This document shows, one piece after another, positions 46,872-55,531 of a stretch of 55,655 nt of DNA. Below the pieces are notes generated by a model. It ran no database searches. It had not been told where the DNA came from and saw only the letters and a list, made by a program, of their open reading frames with translations. How positions within the stretch are numbered: position 1 is the stretch's first letter; each line of letters opens with the position of its first letter. The stretch is from JAJDFU01 sp964641965 (GTDB lineage: Bacteria; Bacteroidota; Bacteroidia; Chitinophagales; Saprospiraceae). Made by a program: the position numbers and the translations under genes. The stretch covers positions 1 to 55,655 of the forward strand of contig CAZXLD010000030.1 in assembly GCA_964641965.1 (NCBI GenBank), written 5' to 3'.

Positions 46872-47585
46872 ATGTTTCGGAAAGATGAATTCATGAAGTT
46901 CGCCACCCGCCATATGGGGATGAACAGCATGCACCTCGAAGACTATGCCCGAAAAAGCATGGCGGGCGTCCCCAATATCCAGGGATTCACTCCCAACGTG
47001 ATTGAAGAACGGCAGATGAATATTGTAGGGCTGGATGTTTTTTCCCGCCTGATGATGGATCGAATCATATTTATGGGCGTTCCCGTTGATGATTATGTGT
47101 CCAACGTTGTCATGGCCCAATTACTATTCCTGGAATCTACCGACCCTAAGCGGGATGTTAGTATGTTTATTAACAGCCCGGGCGGTTCTGTAATTTCAGG
47201 TTTGGGTATTTATGATACGATGCAGTATGTTTCCCCTGATGTGGCCACCATCTGTACAGCACTGGCTGCTTCCATGGGCGCTGTCCTTCTCACCGCAGGG
47301 ACAAAAGGAAAGCGAACCTGCCTTTACCATAGTCAGGTAATGATCCATCAACCCCTGGGAGGCATGCAGGGACAAGTCACTGAAATGGAGATTTACTACA
47401 ATCTGATCAAAAAACAGCAAAAGAAGCTGTACGAAATCCTGGCCTATCACAGTGGACAGCCCTATGACAAAGTAGAGAAAGACTGTGAACGTGATAATTG
47501 GATGTCAGCGGAGGAGGCTCTGGAATATGGCCTGATTGATGAAGTTCTCGATCGCAATAATCCACTTCGCGAGAAAAAAGATTAG
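46872..47585 (+). CDS. clpP: ATP-dependent Clp protease proteolytic subunit
   Basis: 237-aa serine peptidase forming the tetradecameric ClpP barrel. The catalytic triad is visible: Ser134 (AASMGAVLL), His159 (MIHQPLGG) and Asp208 (ERDNW). N-terminal extension of ~40 residues before IEERQMNIVGLDVFSRLMMDRIIFMG. SPGGSVISGLGIYD is the oxyanion strand. It pairs with ClpX from the next gene; a hairpin terminator lies between them. Confidence 0.96.
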   Translation: MFRKDEFMKFATRHMGMNSMHLEDYARKSMAGVPNIQGFTPNVIEERQMNIVGLDVFSRLMMDRIIFMGVPVDDYVSNVVMAQLLFLESTDPKRDVSMFINSPGGSVISGLGIYDTMQYVSPDVATICTALAASMGAVLLTAGTKGKRTCLYHSQVMIHQPLGGMQGQVTEMEIYYNLIKKQQKKLYEILAYHSGQPYDKVEKDCERDNWMSAEEALEYGLIDEVLDRNNPLREKKD

Positions 47586-47601
47586 CTTTAGTGTATCGGA
47601 C

Positions 47602-47637
47602 AAAGGGCTGGACCATCTCCGGTGCGTCCAGCCCTTT
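47602..47637 (+). terminator. Strong hairpin between clpP and clpX
   Basis: AAAGGGCTGGAC (47602-47613) pairs perfectly over 12 bp with GTCCAGCCCTTT (47626-47637), with a 12-nt loop, and ends in TTTT. It starts 17 bp after the clpP stop and 24 bp before the clpX ATG. It should attenuate or process the clpP-clpX transcript, so clpX may be made at a lower or separately controlled level. Confidence 0.8.
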
Positions 47638-47661
47638 TCATTGTATTAGCAGGGATTGAAT

Positions 47662-48909
47662 ATGCGTCGTACCAAACAAAGTTATCGTTGCTCCTTCTGT
47701 GGCAAGGAGAAATCGGAAGCCCTTATGCTGATCGCTGGCTTAGAAGGGCATATTTGTGAGTCATGCGTGGAGCAGGCACATGATATCGTTCAGGAAGAAT
47801 TGTACGGTAAAAAAAGAGCACCTGTATCTTCTTCCAACGAGTTTATTCTCCCTGATCGGATTACCCCTGTTGATATCAAGGAACATCTGGACAACTACGT
47901 CATTGGCCAGGATGAGGCCAAAAAATACCTTTCTGTTGCCGTATACAACCACTATAAACGATTGGGGCAGCCTGTCCAGGATGAAATTGAAATTGAAAAA
48001 TCCAACATCTTATTGGTAGGTCCAACCGGAACAGGCAAAACCCTTTTAGCCAAAACCATTGCCAAGTTCCTGAATGTACCTTTTGCCATTGTCGACGCTA
48101 CTGTTTTCACTGAAGCCGGCTATGTGGGCGAAGATGTTGAGAGCATCCTAAGCCGATTACTACAAGTTTGCGACTACGATGTACAGGCAGCCGAAAGAGG
48201 TATTGTCTACGTGGATGAAATCGATAAGATTTCCCGAAAAGGAGATAATCCGTCGATTACGCGTGACGTATCCGGGGAAGGGGTTCAGCAGGCTATGCTC
48301 AAGATGTTGGAAGGAACCGATGTAAATGTCCCACCACAGGGCGGTCGTAAACATCCAGAACAAAAATTGGTAAAAGTCAACACAGAGAATATCCTGTTTA
48401 TTTGCGGCGGTGCATTCGATGGCATCGAAAAAAATATTGCCAGACGCATCAACACTCAAGTCATTGGATTTAAAAATGACGACTCTGAATCTATCGATAA
48501 AGAAAACCTGCTACATTACATCAATCAACAAGACCTTAAGGCATTTGGGCTCATTCCCGAGTTGATTGGGCGCCTGCCAGTACTTACCCATCTGGACCCG
48601 CTGGATACAACAGCATTAAAACGAATCCTTACAGAACCAAAGAATTCCTTAATCAAGCAATACCGAAAGCTGTTCGAGCTGGAAGGAAAAGAACTCACCT
48701 TTACAGATGATGCACTGGATTTTATTTCAGAAAAAGCTCTGGAATTTAACCTGGGGGCTCGTGGGCTACGTTCCATCTGCGAGGCCATCATGACTGATGC
48801 CATGTTCGATATGCCATCGGATAAGAACATCAAATCCTTAGCTGTTACCCGCGCTTACGCTGAAGATAAACTGAGCCGCTCCAAGCTAAAGCAGCTTAAG
48901 GCGGCATAA
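47662..48909 (+). CDS. clpX: ATP-dependent Clp protease ATPase subunit ClpX
   Basis: 415-aa AAA+ unfoldase for ClpP. The N-terminal zinc finger has four Cys (CSFCGKEK...HICESC). Walker A is GPTGTGKT, Walker B IVYVDEIDKIS, pore loop GYVGED, sensor/ClpP-contact segment QVIGFKND, and the C-terminal D2 domain contains NLGARGLRSI with the sensor-2 Arg. ATG 47662 is preferred to an in-frame TTG six bases upstream. Confidence 0.96.
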   Translation: MRRTKQSYRCSFCGKEKSEALMLIAGLEGHICESCVEQAHDIVQEELYGKKRAPVSSSNEFILPDRITPVDIKEHLDNYVIGQDEAKKYLSVAVYNHYKRLGQPVQDEIEIEKSNILLVGPTGTGKTLLAKTIAKFLNVPFAIVDATVFTEAGYVGEDVESILSRLLQVCDYDVQAAERGIVYVDEIDKISRKGDNPSITRDVSGEGVQQAMLKMLEGTDVNVPPQGGRKHPEQKLVKVNTENILFICGGAFDGIEKNIARRINTQVIGFKNDDSESIDKENLLHYINQQDLKAFGLIPELIGRLPVLTHLDPLDTTALKRILTEPKNSLIKQYRKLFELEGKELTFTDDALDFISEKALEFNLGARGLRSICEAIMTDAMFDMPSDKNIKSLAVTRAYAEDKLSRSKLKQLKAA

Positions 48910-48953
48910 GCCCCCTCTTTATTTATTTTAACAGGGGAAGCAGACTCCTTTTA

Positions 48954-49715
48954 ATGAGGTATTTTATAGAATTAGCCTACCGGGGAACCTCTTTTTTTGG
49001 TTGGCAACGTCAGCCAGAGCAAATCAGTGTGCAGGAAACCCTGGAAGCCGCCTTATCCACCATACTAAACCAAACGATTGAAGTGGTTGGATGCGGCCGT
49101 ACAGATACCGGTGTCCACGCCCACCAATATGTGGCACACTTTGATTTTGAAGGAGAATTTCCCAATAAATTCCTACCCCGCATCAATAAGTTTATTGGCC
49201 CGGATATCGCCTTATATCAAATATATGAGGTCCAGGCAGAGGCTCATGCCCGTTTTGATGCGACCAAACGCTCTTATCAATACCATGTCTTGTTTAGAAA
49301 AGATCCTTTTCAAACAGATCTGGCTTACTTTTTCTCTTATCCTACCGAATTAGACCTGGCTTCCATGCAACAGGCATCCGCTTTGCTACTTCAATACACT
49401 GAATTTTATCCCTTCTGTAAATCCGATACCGACGCTAATACGATGCGCTGTACCGTAGTCCGGTCCGAATGGGAAGTAGTTGATGATTACCACTGGATCT
49501 ACCATATTTCAGCAGATCGCTTTTTGAGGGCTATGGTTCGCCTTGTTGTTGGTATGAACCTGAACGTGGGATTGGGCAAAATCACCTTGGAGACCGTCAA
49601 AGAAGCGCTTGACCGCCAGAGTCGCCTTCAACAGGCGCAAAGTGCACCACCACATGGGTTGTATCTAACAGAGGTTGAATACGATGCAAATAAACTGGAG
49701 AAGTTCTTGGTTTAA
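48954..49715 (+). CDS. truA: tRNA pseudouridine synthase A
   Basis: 253-aa enzyme that makes pseudouridine at positions 38-40 of tRNA anticodon arms. The catalytic Asp lies in GCGRTDTGVHA (~50-60). YRGTSFFGWQRQP and HARFDATKRSYQYHV (KRxY) are the expected N-terminal and RNA-binding blocks; the FLRAMVRLVVGMNLNVG C-terminal motif is present. It follows clpX by 44 bp, possibly cotranscribed. Confidence 0.95.
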   Translation: MRYFIELAYRGTSFFGWQRQPEQISVQETLEAALSTILNQTIEVVGCGRTDTGVHAHQYVAHFDFEGEFPNKFLPRINKFIGPDIALYQIYEVQAEAHARFDATKRSYQYHVLFRKDPFQTDLAYFFSYPTELDLASMQQASALLLQYTEFYPFCKSDTDANTMRCTVVRSEWEVVDDYHWIYHISADRFLRAMVRLVVGMNLNVGLGKITLETVKEALDRQSRLQQAQSAPPHGLYLTEVEYDANKLEKFLV

Positions 49716-49755
49716 AACGCTTCTATTGTTCCAATACGTCGATCATTGCCTGCCA

Positions 49756-50634
49756 TCAAAAAATCCCAAACAACCGTTTATCCTGCTCCAGTCGATAAAA
49801 GGGTACCTCTGAGGCACCAAATTGATCCGGAAAGGTGGAATCCGCAGTATTGAAATCCAAGACTAAGGGCCTGCTGGCATGGGATCTCAAAAACAGATTA
49901 TACAAAAAAGCACCTGCTCCGAGCGCTTTTCCTTCTGGTGATTCCGTAAATGCCAGGCTCATAGCTTTTCCATGGCTGTAAGCGAAAAAGTCAACCGCCA
50001 GCCAGTTGCCATCTGAATCATGCACTACCGAGGCAAATCCCCAGCCACGATGTAAAAGATTGTACATCACGCGCATAAGCGCAAACTCATCGATCTCGGG
50101 CCGATACTGTTTTATGAATTTTGCCAGCTTTTCCGGCTTAGGGCCAGATAGGGGAAGCAGCCCCGCTGTCTGGGCTTGATCCAATTTCGAGAATAAGAAG
50201 GAGGAGAATTGATCGGATAAATCTTCGTAACCCGGGTTTAAGTCGAGCATATGATTACTCAACCTGGAAAAAGAATATCCCCCATTACCAGTAAAGTAGT
50301 TTTTTCGGCTTACCCGAATATCTATTTTCTTGTACTCCGAAGGAATAGCTTCCAAAAAGGCTTTTATCCGGGCCGAAGACAAAGCACGTACCGAATATAT
50401 ACCCATCTCCCGCATGAGCGCAGGCTGATATAAAGACCTCCGATTTAAATTTTTATTTCGGTAAACTAGGGGAAAGACCGAGTGATACTCATCCTCTACC
50501 AAAGCATCCCAGTCTTTGGCTACCTGATCCAAAAACCATTTATAGCCGAAAAGATTACCATTGTGTGCATAATGTACGCACCCGTTCCACCGATCACGCT
50601 CGATTTCTTCCTGTTTGAGCAGTCGAATATTCAT
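49756..50634 (-). CDS. FemAB/GNAT-like acyltransferase, function unknown
   Basis: 292-aa cytosolic protein. The pattern is two GNAT-like halves: NGNLFGYKWFLDQVAKDWDALVEDEYHSVFPLVYRNK in the first, and in the second LLHRGWGFASVVHDSDGNWLAVDFFAYSHGKAMSLAFTESPEGKALGAGAFLYNLFLR, resembling the FemAB-related (BioF2-like/Acetyltransf_6) group. It could acylate an amino group. Target unknown. Convergent with truA. Confidence 0.6.
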   Translation of the reverse strand: MNIRLLKQEEIERDRWNGCVHYAHNGNLFGYKWFLDQVAKDWDALVEDEYHSVFPLVYRNKNLNRRSLYQPALMREMGIYSVRALSSARIKAFLEAIPSEYKKIDIRVSRKNYFTGNGGYSFSRLSNHMLDLNPGYEDLSDQFSSFLFSKLDQAQTAGLLPLSGPKPEKLAKFIKQYRPEIDEFALMRVMYNLLHRGWGFASVVHDSDGNWLAVDFFAYSHGKAMSLAFTESPEGKALGAGAFLYNLFLRSHASRPLVLDFNTADSTFPDQFGASEVPFYRLEQDKRLFGIF

Positions 50635-50687
50635 AGGTAAGAAAACAGCCCAAGCGCAAAAGAGTTGGTACTTTTTACCTTACAATT

Positions 50688-50751
50688 AATACCGTTTTAA
50701 TTTGAGAAGGTCGTAAATTAAAACAAGCTTATTTTTCGTTTAATCAAGGTG
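50688..50751 (+). repeat. ~64-bp dispersed repeat, copy 2 with perfect hairpin
   Basis: Homologous to 17636-17699 in inverted orientation. It holds a perfect 10-bp inverted repeat, GTTTTAATTT (50694-50703) / AAATTAAAAC (50715-50724), around the loop GAGAAGGTCGT, which is also the best-conserved part of copy 1. It lies in the intergenic gap between two minus-strand genes. Confidence 0.7.
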
Positions 50752-50831
50752 GAATTTTAGCTCGATTTAATTTATCTGGATAACAAGAAGCTTTAACAAT
50801 CCATTTTCACTAAAAAAGTACAGGTTCCATC

Positions 50832-51461
50832 CTACGCCTGACTAATTTTTGGTAATGCCAAATGGAATCGAACGGCAAGCATGCGCAACAGGATAATAAA
50901 TGCTACCGATAGTCCTTGTACCCAATCGATCGACATTCCGGTAGTTGCCAATAGTAGATAAATCAACCCACCAGCTACACAGGCAGTTGCGTATATTTCT
51001 TCTCTGAGAATCAAGGGTACGCGCCCTGCTAGTACATCTCGTATCACGCCACCAAAGGTTGCTGAAACAGCCCCCATCAAAACACCTACGATTGGAGACA
51101 AACCTAAATTGAGGGTTTTTTCTAATCCCAGAATAGTGAAAAGCCCTATTCCAATAGCATCGAAAAGAAAGAGGGTTCGATTGAGCCGCTGAATGGGTCG
51201 CCCCATGAAAACGGCTAGCAAATACCCAGCAAGGATGGCAATCACATAGTTGATATCCTGCATCCAACCCACTGGAGTACTACCAATTAATACGTCCCTC
51301 AGCGTACCTCCACCTACGGCCGTTACAAAAGACAATATCAAGGCTCCGAAAATATCCATTTGTCTGTCTGCCGCCACGAAAGCACCGCTGATTGCAAAGA
51401 CCAGTGTTCCGGACAAGTCGAGGATGTAGAGAAGATCCAAAGCCGCGGTATTAATTCCCAA
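50832..51461 (-). CDS. TRIC-type (UPF0126/YicG) membrane channel protein
   Basis: 209-aa protein with about seven transmembrane helices made of two inverted repeats, each with a Gly-rich GGGxxRDVL-type signature (TAVGGGTLRDVLIG at ~45-58 and ATFGGVIRDVLAG at ~132-144), diagnostic of bacterial trimeric intracellular cation channel homologues. The start is a TTG at 51461 overlapping the upstream hydrolase gene by 11 bp; an in-frame stop lies just before, and no ATG is close. Third gene of the tetR operon. Confidence 0.85.
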   Translation of the reverse strand: MGINTAALDLLYILDLSGTLVFAISGAFVAADRQMDIFGALILSFVTAVGGGTLRDVLIGSTPVGWMQDINYVIAILAGYLLAVFMGRPIQRLNRTLFLFDAIGIGLFTILGLEKTLNLGLSPIVGVLMGAVSATFGGVIRDVLAGRVPLILREEIYATACVAGGLIYLLLATTGMSIDWVQGLSVAFIILLRMLAVRFHLALPKISQA

Positions 51462-52377
51462 TGAATTGAGCTACTTGCTGAGCAAGGTCCGGATTTTTCA
51501 TTAGTTGATAATGTCCATAGCCGGAAGAGTGAAGTAAGGAGGCAAAATCCCAAGCTTGGAAAATAGTCTCCGCCTCGGAAAAAGGTACGACTGAATCCTG
51601 TTCGTCGTGCACAATAAGCGCACTGTCTATTTTAGCTTTTAAACCCATTTTATGCGTATAGGCCTCTTGAATGGATGCCCCAAACTTCTGTTCGATCAAG
51701 CCCAGGAATTGTTGAAAAACGCCTTTAGGCAAAGCCAATGTGTTGGCAGCATCCTGCAGTACCATAAGCAAGCTGTCTGGAACAGCAATGCAAACCAACC
51801 TGGACAGTTGGAAAGAATTGCGGGCCTGAGATAGGGCAAAAGAAGAGGCAGCTCCTCCAAAAGAATGCGTGATCATGCCATGCAGGCCATCCAGTCGTTG
51901 GATCAAGGCCTTAATCGCGCCTGCAAAATGAATAAGGTTTGTGCTCGTTCCTGTTGAATCACCATGGCCTGGCCCGTCAAAAGCTACAACCCGAAACCCC
52001 TCGTCCATCAAGGCCGGTACAAAATGCCGCAAAGCAGTTCCGCGGGATTCCCAACCATGCACTAATAAAACAACCCGATCGCCTTCACCCCAGGAATAAC
52101 CTTTAAGTAGTATTTTCCCATACAAAACATCAAAAATCTCGGCCTGCTCCAGTAAAGGGTCTGATTGCTTATGTCTTGCTCGATATCGGGGTGTAGCGAA
52201 CAGTTTATAGGCTTGGCGTCCGGCATAGGAAGGAAAAAGGCGACCGCCGGTTTGAAAACCAAATTGTACTAATTTTAGGATGGGAGGATACACCGGAGGG
52301 GCTTCCGGCAAAGGTGGGTGTTCAGTATTTAGTGCAATCCGGTTTTGAGTAGGTACCATATAACTAGGCTTTTGCAT
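51451..52377 (-). CDS. Alpha/beta hydrolase
   Basis: 308-aa alpha/beta hydrolase. VVLLVHGWESRGT supplies the oxyanion HG motif. The nucleophile elbow MITHSFGGAA gives Ser, HDEQDSVVPF gives a plausible Asp, and SGYGHYQLM gives His. Substrate unknown; esterase-like. The gene starts inside the tetR end (14-bp overlap) and its own end overlaps the TRIC gene, so three genes are translationally coupled. A second in-frame ATG at 52359 is possible. Confidence 0.8.
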   Translation of the reverse strand: MQKPSYMVPTQNRIALNTEHPPLPEAPPVYPPILKLVQFGFQTGGRLFPSYAGRQAYKLFATPRYRARHKQSDPLLEQAEIFDVLYGKILLKGYSWGEGDRVVLLVHGWESRGTALRHFVPALMDEGFRVVAFDGPGHGDSTGTSTNLIHFAGAIKALIQRLDGLHGMITHSFGGAASSFALSQARNSFQLSRLVCIAVPDSLLMVLQDAANTLALPKGVFQQFLGLIEQKFGASIQEAYTHKMGLKAKIDSALIVHDEQDSVVPFSEAETIFQAWDFASLLHSSGYGHYQLMKNPDLAQQVAQFIGN

Positions 52378-52963
52378 CTTCGATTAATTGTAATAGCTGT
52401 TTCGCAATCGGTTCAAAGTAAGACCCATCCTGGGCCAGTCGCGACAAAAGAATCCCGCCTTCCAGCATACCCACAAACGCACGAGCCGTAGACAGGCTAT
52501 CCAAATCTGACCTTACCTGCCCTTCTTCTTTACCTCGTTCCAGTACAAAGGTCAATCGGGAAACCCAGGTTTCCACTGCCTCCAATACTATTTTGCGCAT
52601 CCACGGATATACATCATCCGATTCAACCGCCATATTCAGGATGGGGCATCCGCCGAGCACAGGAGGATCGGCTACGTAATCCCGGTAAGCCGATACCACC
52701 GCTTTCAGCTTGGAGAGTGTTCCTTTTTCAGGTTTGGTGTACTGTCGAATAAAAATACCAACCTCCTCCACCGCATGCTGAAAAGCAGCCACTGCTAATG
52801 ATTCTTTACTATCGTAATTGGCATAAACAGCCCCCTTGGATAATCCCGTTGCAGCCGTAATATCCGACATGGAGGTGCCGGCATAGCCTTTGGTATTGAA
52901 TAAGGTGGTTGCTTGTGCCAGGATGTGTTGTCGGGTCCGCTCCCCTTTCGATGTTAGGGTCAT
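52364..52963 (-). CDS. TetR-family transcriptional repressor
   Basis: 199-aa TetR protein with N-terminal HTH (RTRQHILAQATTLFNTKGYAGTSMSDITAATGLSKGAVYANYDSKESLAVAAF, ~residues 9-60), as in AcrR-like regulators. The C-terminal ~135 residues form a ligand domain of unknown specificity. A perfect 12-bp palindrome sits inside its own promoter, so it most likely represses itself and the two downstream genes until an effector binds. Confidence 0.9.
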   Translation of the reverse strand: MTLTSKGERTRQHILAQATTLFNTKGYAGTSMSDITAATGLSKGAVYANYDSKESLAVAAFQHAVEEVGIFIRQYTKPEKGTLSKLKAVVSAYRDYVADPPVLGGCPILNMAVESDDVYPWMRKIVLEAVETWVSRLTFVLERGKEEGQVRSDLDSLSTARAFVGMLEGGILLSRLAQDGSYFEPIAKQLLQLIEDAKA

Positions 52964-52981
52964 TACAATCTATTATGCCGT

Positions 52982-53013
52982 CAAAAATATACCGACCGGT
53001 CGGAATTGTCAAA
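52982..53013 (-). promoter_or_regulatory. TetR operator inside a -33/-7 promoter
   Basis: Minus strand: TTTG (-33; 53010-53013), 20 bp, then TATTTTTG (TAnnTTTG; 52982-52989). Between them CCGACCGGTCGG (52992-53003) is a perfect 12-bp palindrome, the typical form of TetR-family operators. Its position between the promoter elements predicts direct steric repression of the tetR operon. The ATG is about 20 bp downstream. Confidence 0.8.
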
Positions 53014-53293
53014 TTTTTTCGCCGAAAAAGAGAAGGTATCCATAGGACGGATACCAAGTGAAACTTGAAAATTATTAAAGTCAGGATGCTATTTATGCAG
53101 CGATAGGGCCAGAACAGGTTTGACAGTCGAAACCTTCCTTGGTATTAGAGCAGTCCAGTCATGAGCTCCAATAATTGCGATCCCTATCTCTATCCCTAGG
53201 GGAATTGGTCTGGTATCCAAACCGAAAAGGGTGAATATTCAGGATCCGGAACAAATGGAAATAAAAAAACTGATTCTTCGAAGGAATGGACTT
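53014..53293. other. Intergenic, no gene seen
   Basis: About 280 bp between the tetR promoter and the end of the GH113-like gene. Short plus-strand frames overlap the next gene's 3' end in antisense and look random. Confidence 0.4.
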
Positions 53294-54334
53294 CTATTGA
53301 TGAAACCAGGTACGCATTACCTCTTGCGCTATCTTACCCTGAGGGGTATAGTCTTTTTCCCGCCGCCCTGGCCTTCTGGAATTGTAGGGATACCATTTCC
53401 AAATAAAGCCGCCATGCCAATAGGGTTCGTTCCAAAAGCTGGTGTAAAGCGCCTCCAGGGCATTGGCCTGCGCCTGTTCATTGATCTCAAGCTCTTGTCT
53501 GTTTTTTTCAAGTATCCAGGTCTTGCCGGCGCATCCACTTACACTTAAGTATCCATATTCGGTAAATAAGATGGGGCGCTTTACTTCCTGGGCAAACTGA
53601 CGCATCTTCTTTTTCAGTGGCGACCAGCTCTTAAGCAGGTGTTCAACAGTAGGCGTAGACTCTTCCGAAAGTGGAAAGTAAGCGTCAATACCCACGTAGT
53701 CTAATGCATCCCAAAAAGGCATGGTGGGATACTCATCCCAGTTGGCGGCATAGGTTACTTTTCCCGTATATTTCTCCCGAACTTCCTGGATCAGGCCTCG
53801 CCAAAAGGCTTCACGTTCGATAGCGGCAATTTTAAATTCCGTACCCACACAAAACAATTCCACTCCTAACTCCTGAGCCATTTCGGCATACAACAATATA
53901 TATCTACGATAGCCCGATTCCCAGGATTCCCAATCAGCTGTAGTTTCAAAATCCAGGTCGCCTGGCCAGCTTCTGGGAATCCAGACCTGTGGCTTTAGCA
54001 TAACCTTTAAACCGGATTCCTTAGCCAGTCGGATGGTTTCGCGAACCCCGGAAGGTTGCTCGCCCCACCACTGGGCCCCTTCATGTTCAGAAAAGATCAT
54101 CTCAGGCTGTCCTAATCGGGTAAACCCGTAGGGTATCACAGCCACCCAGTCGATTCCTGTAGCAACCACCTCCTGCATGGGATCCGATTCAAAGGGTCTT
54201 GGCGGAGCCACAAAATTGATTCCTTTCATTTTCGAGATTGCCTTGGGAACAGCAACTTTGTCCGACTGAATCATCCGGTTCGACCCTCCAGGGATAAACA
54301 GAATTAGGCTAAGTAGAATGAAGTAGTGATACAA
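53294..54334 (-). CDS. GH113-like glycoside hydrolase (mannanase-type)
   Basis: 346-aa secreted or envelope (beta/alpha)8 hydrolase. The N-terminus MYHYFILLSLILFIPGGS is a signal peptide. Acid/base Glu166 lies in FCVGTEFK and nucleophile Glu259 in LFTEYGY, the motif pair of clan A families such as GH113. LDYVGIDAYFPL and a C-terminal WYP motif support it. Likely substrate is a beta-mannan-type or cell-surface glycan; this is inferred. It follows the M23 peptidase gene by about 11 bp, so the pair may be cotranscribed. Confidence 0.75.
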   Translation of the reverse strand: MYHYFILLSLILFIPGGSNRMIQSDKVAVPKAISKMKGINFVAPPRPFESDPMQEVVATGIDWVAVIPYGFTRLGQPEMIFSEHEGAQWWGEQPSGVRETIRLAKESGLKVMLKPQVWIPRSWPGDLDFETTADWESWESGYRRYILLYAEMAQELGVELFCVGTEFKIAAIEREAFWRGLIQEVREKYTGKVTYAANWDEYPTMPFWDALDYVGIDAYFPLSEESTPTVEHLLKSWSPLKKKMRQFAQEVKRPILFTEYGYLSVSGCAGKTWILEKNRQELEINEQAQANALEALYTSFWNEPYWHGGFIWKWYPYNSRRPGRREKDYTPQGKIAQEVMRTWFHQ

Positions 54335-54345
54335 AGGGATTCTTT

Positions 54346-55041
54346 TTAGGTACGCTTCTTAGCAAACAACAATTCCGGGTCCGGACAGTTCGACAAAAGA
54401 AAAGGCGCTTCTTCCTCCGTGGCTACCCCTGGAAAGTCGCCTTTCCATCCCTTCATATCCAGAACAAGTTGAAAATGCAAATGAGGTACCCAACCTCCAT
54501 TTTCGGAAGGATCACCAACTTCAACCAAAGGATAGCCTGCCATATGTAAATCTTCCGGCTTTTTGTCTTGAATGGAAGCTTTACTCAAATGACCATATAA
54601 GGAATGAAAATGCCCTTCTGGGTAGGTATGCTGCATGATCAAGGTAGCCCCATAATCAAGCGGTTTGTTGTTGTAAGCTACACTATGGACCCGACCGGGA
54701 AAAGGGCAATAGATCGTTGTTCCAGCTTCCACCCAAAGATCCAACCCCAGATGGATACAACGTTCGGAGCCAAAATGGGGGCTCTTTTGGTAAAGAACTC
54801 GTTTTTCAGCATATCCTCCATAACCAACCTTGGCATTTTGTTGGGTTAGGGTCTCTTGCACGTAACTTTTTAGCCCATCAAATTCTACCAAACGCCTCTG
54901 CAAAGCTTCCGGTAAGCCGGGCCCCAAATCTACAGGGGTATAATCCACTGGCTTAAACCTGGTTCCCAGTAAAGGGAAAACCCATTGGTTCCTCAGGTAA
55001 TTTCGGACAGCCGCCGCATTGGTTAACTCATTTCGCGACAT
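54346..55041 (-). CDS. M23 family metallopeptidase
   Basis: 231-aa protein with a LytM/M23 zinc peptidase domain at ~95-215. The HxxxD zinc pair is in RCIHLGLDLW, the catalytic His in LYGHLS and the HxH motif in PHLHFQLV, so the active site is complete. Such domains cut peptidoglycan cross-bridges or act in envelope metabolism. No signal peptide is visible, which is unusual for a murein hydrolase. ATG 55041 is preferred over an in-frame TTG at 55059. It lies just upstream of the GH113-like gene. Confidence 0.8.
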   Translation of the reverse strand: MSRNELTNAAAVRNYLRNQWVFPLLGTRFKPVDYTPVDLGPGLPEALQRRLVEFDGLKSYVQETLTQQNAKVGYGGYAEKRVLYQKSPHFGSERCIHLGLDLWVEAGTTIYCPFPGRVHSVAYNNKPLDYGATLIMQHTYPEGHFHSLYGHLSKASIQDKKPEDLHMAGYPLVEVGDPSENGGWVPHLHFQLVLDMKGWKGDFPGVATEEEAPFLLSNCPDPELLFAKKRT

Positions 55042-55531
55042 AAATTGGAAGATTGCCAAGGTTTACCATGTAAAGGTGGGATTGCCGGATAAGATTCAGG
55101 ATCCGAAGGTGTAGACAAGGTAATTGTTTACTCGAAAAGTTGCCATAAGAGTTCCTACGGGAATCCGGAATAGCTGATGCCGAATGACACCTTTCGAATA
55201 GCAAGTAGCGAATGGCAAATGCCGAATAGAAAATGCTGCGTGCCAAGCTTATTCCCCGAGGGGGTTCGTACAATACCCTCCCACCGCTTCGAGTCCGTTT
55301 GGGGCAAAGCCGGGAGGTCACGAATTGATAAGACGCAGCCTTTGCAGTAGTCCCTTGTACTTGCTGCATTGACAATCTCTTAAAAAGGAGAACAGTTGAC
55401 CTAAGAATTTTAAAGGACTAGCAACAAAACGAGTATTAATTAAATAATTTGTATTTTTTTAGTTTATTTATTAAATAATTTTTATAAAAAGTATCAATAC
55501 TCTATGTTTGTATCAACGAAAGTAATTACAC
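55042..55531. other. Intergenic region before the tRNA-like gene
   Basis: 490 bp with no gene. It contains the 14-bp tandem array (55167-55236) and an AT-rich stretch at about 55430-55500 that could be the promoter of the tRNA-like element. Confidence 0.5.
55167..55236 (+). repeat. 14-bp tandem array, five units
   Basis: Units begin at 55167, 55181, 55195, 55209 and 55223, exactly 14 bp apart, with consensus CGAATAGCAAATGC (first unit GGAAT). Units vary but the CGAAT core is constant in the last four. Confidence 0.7.
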
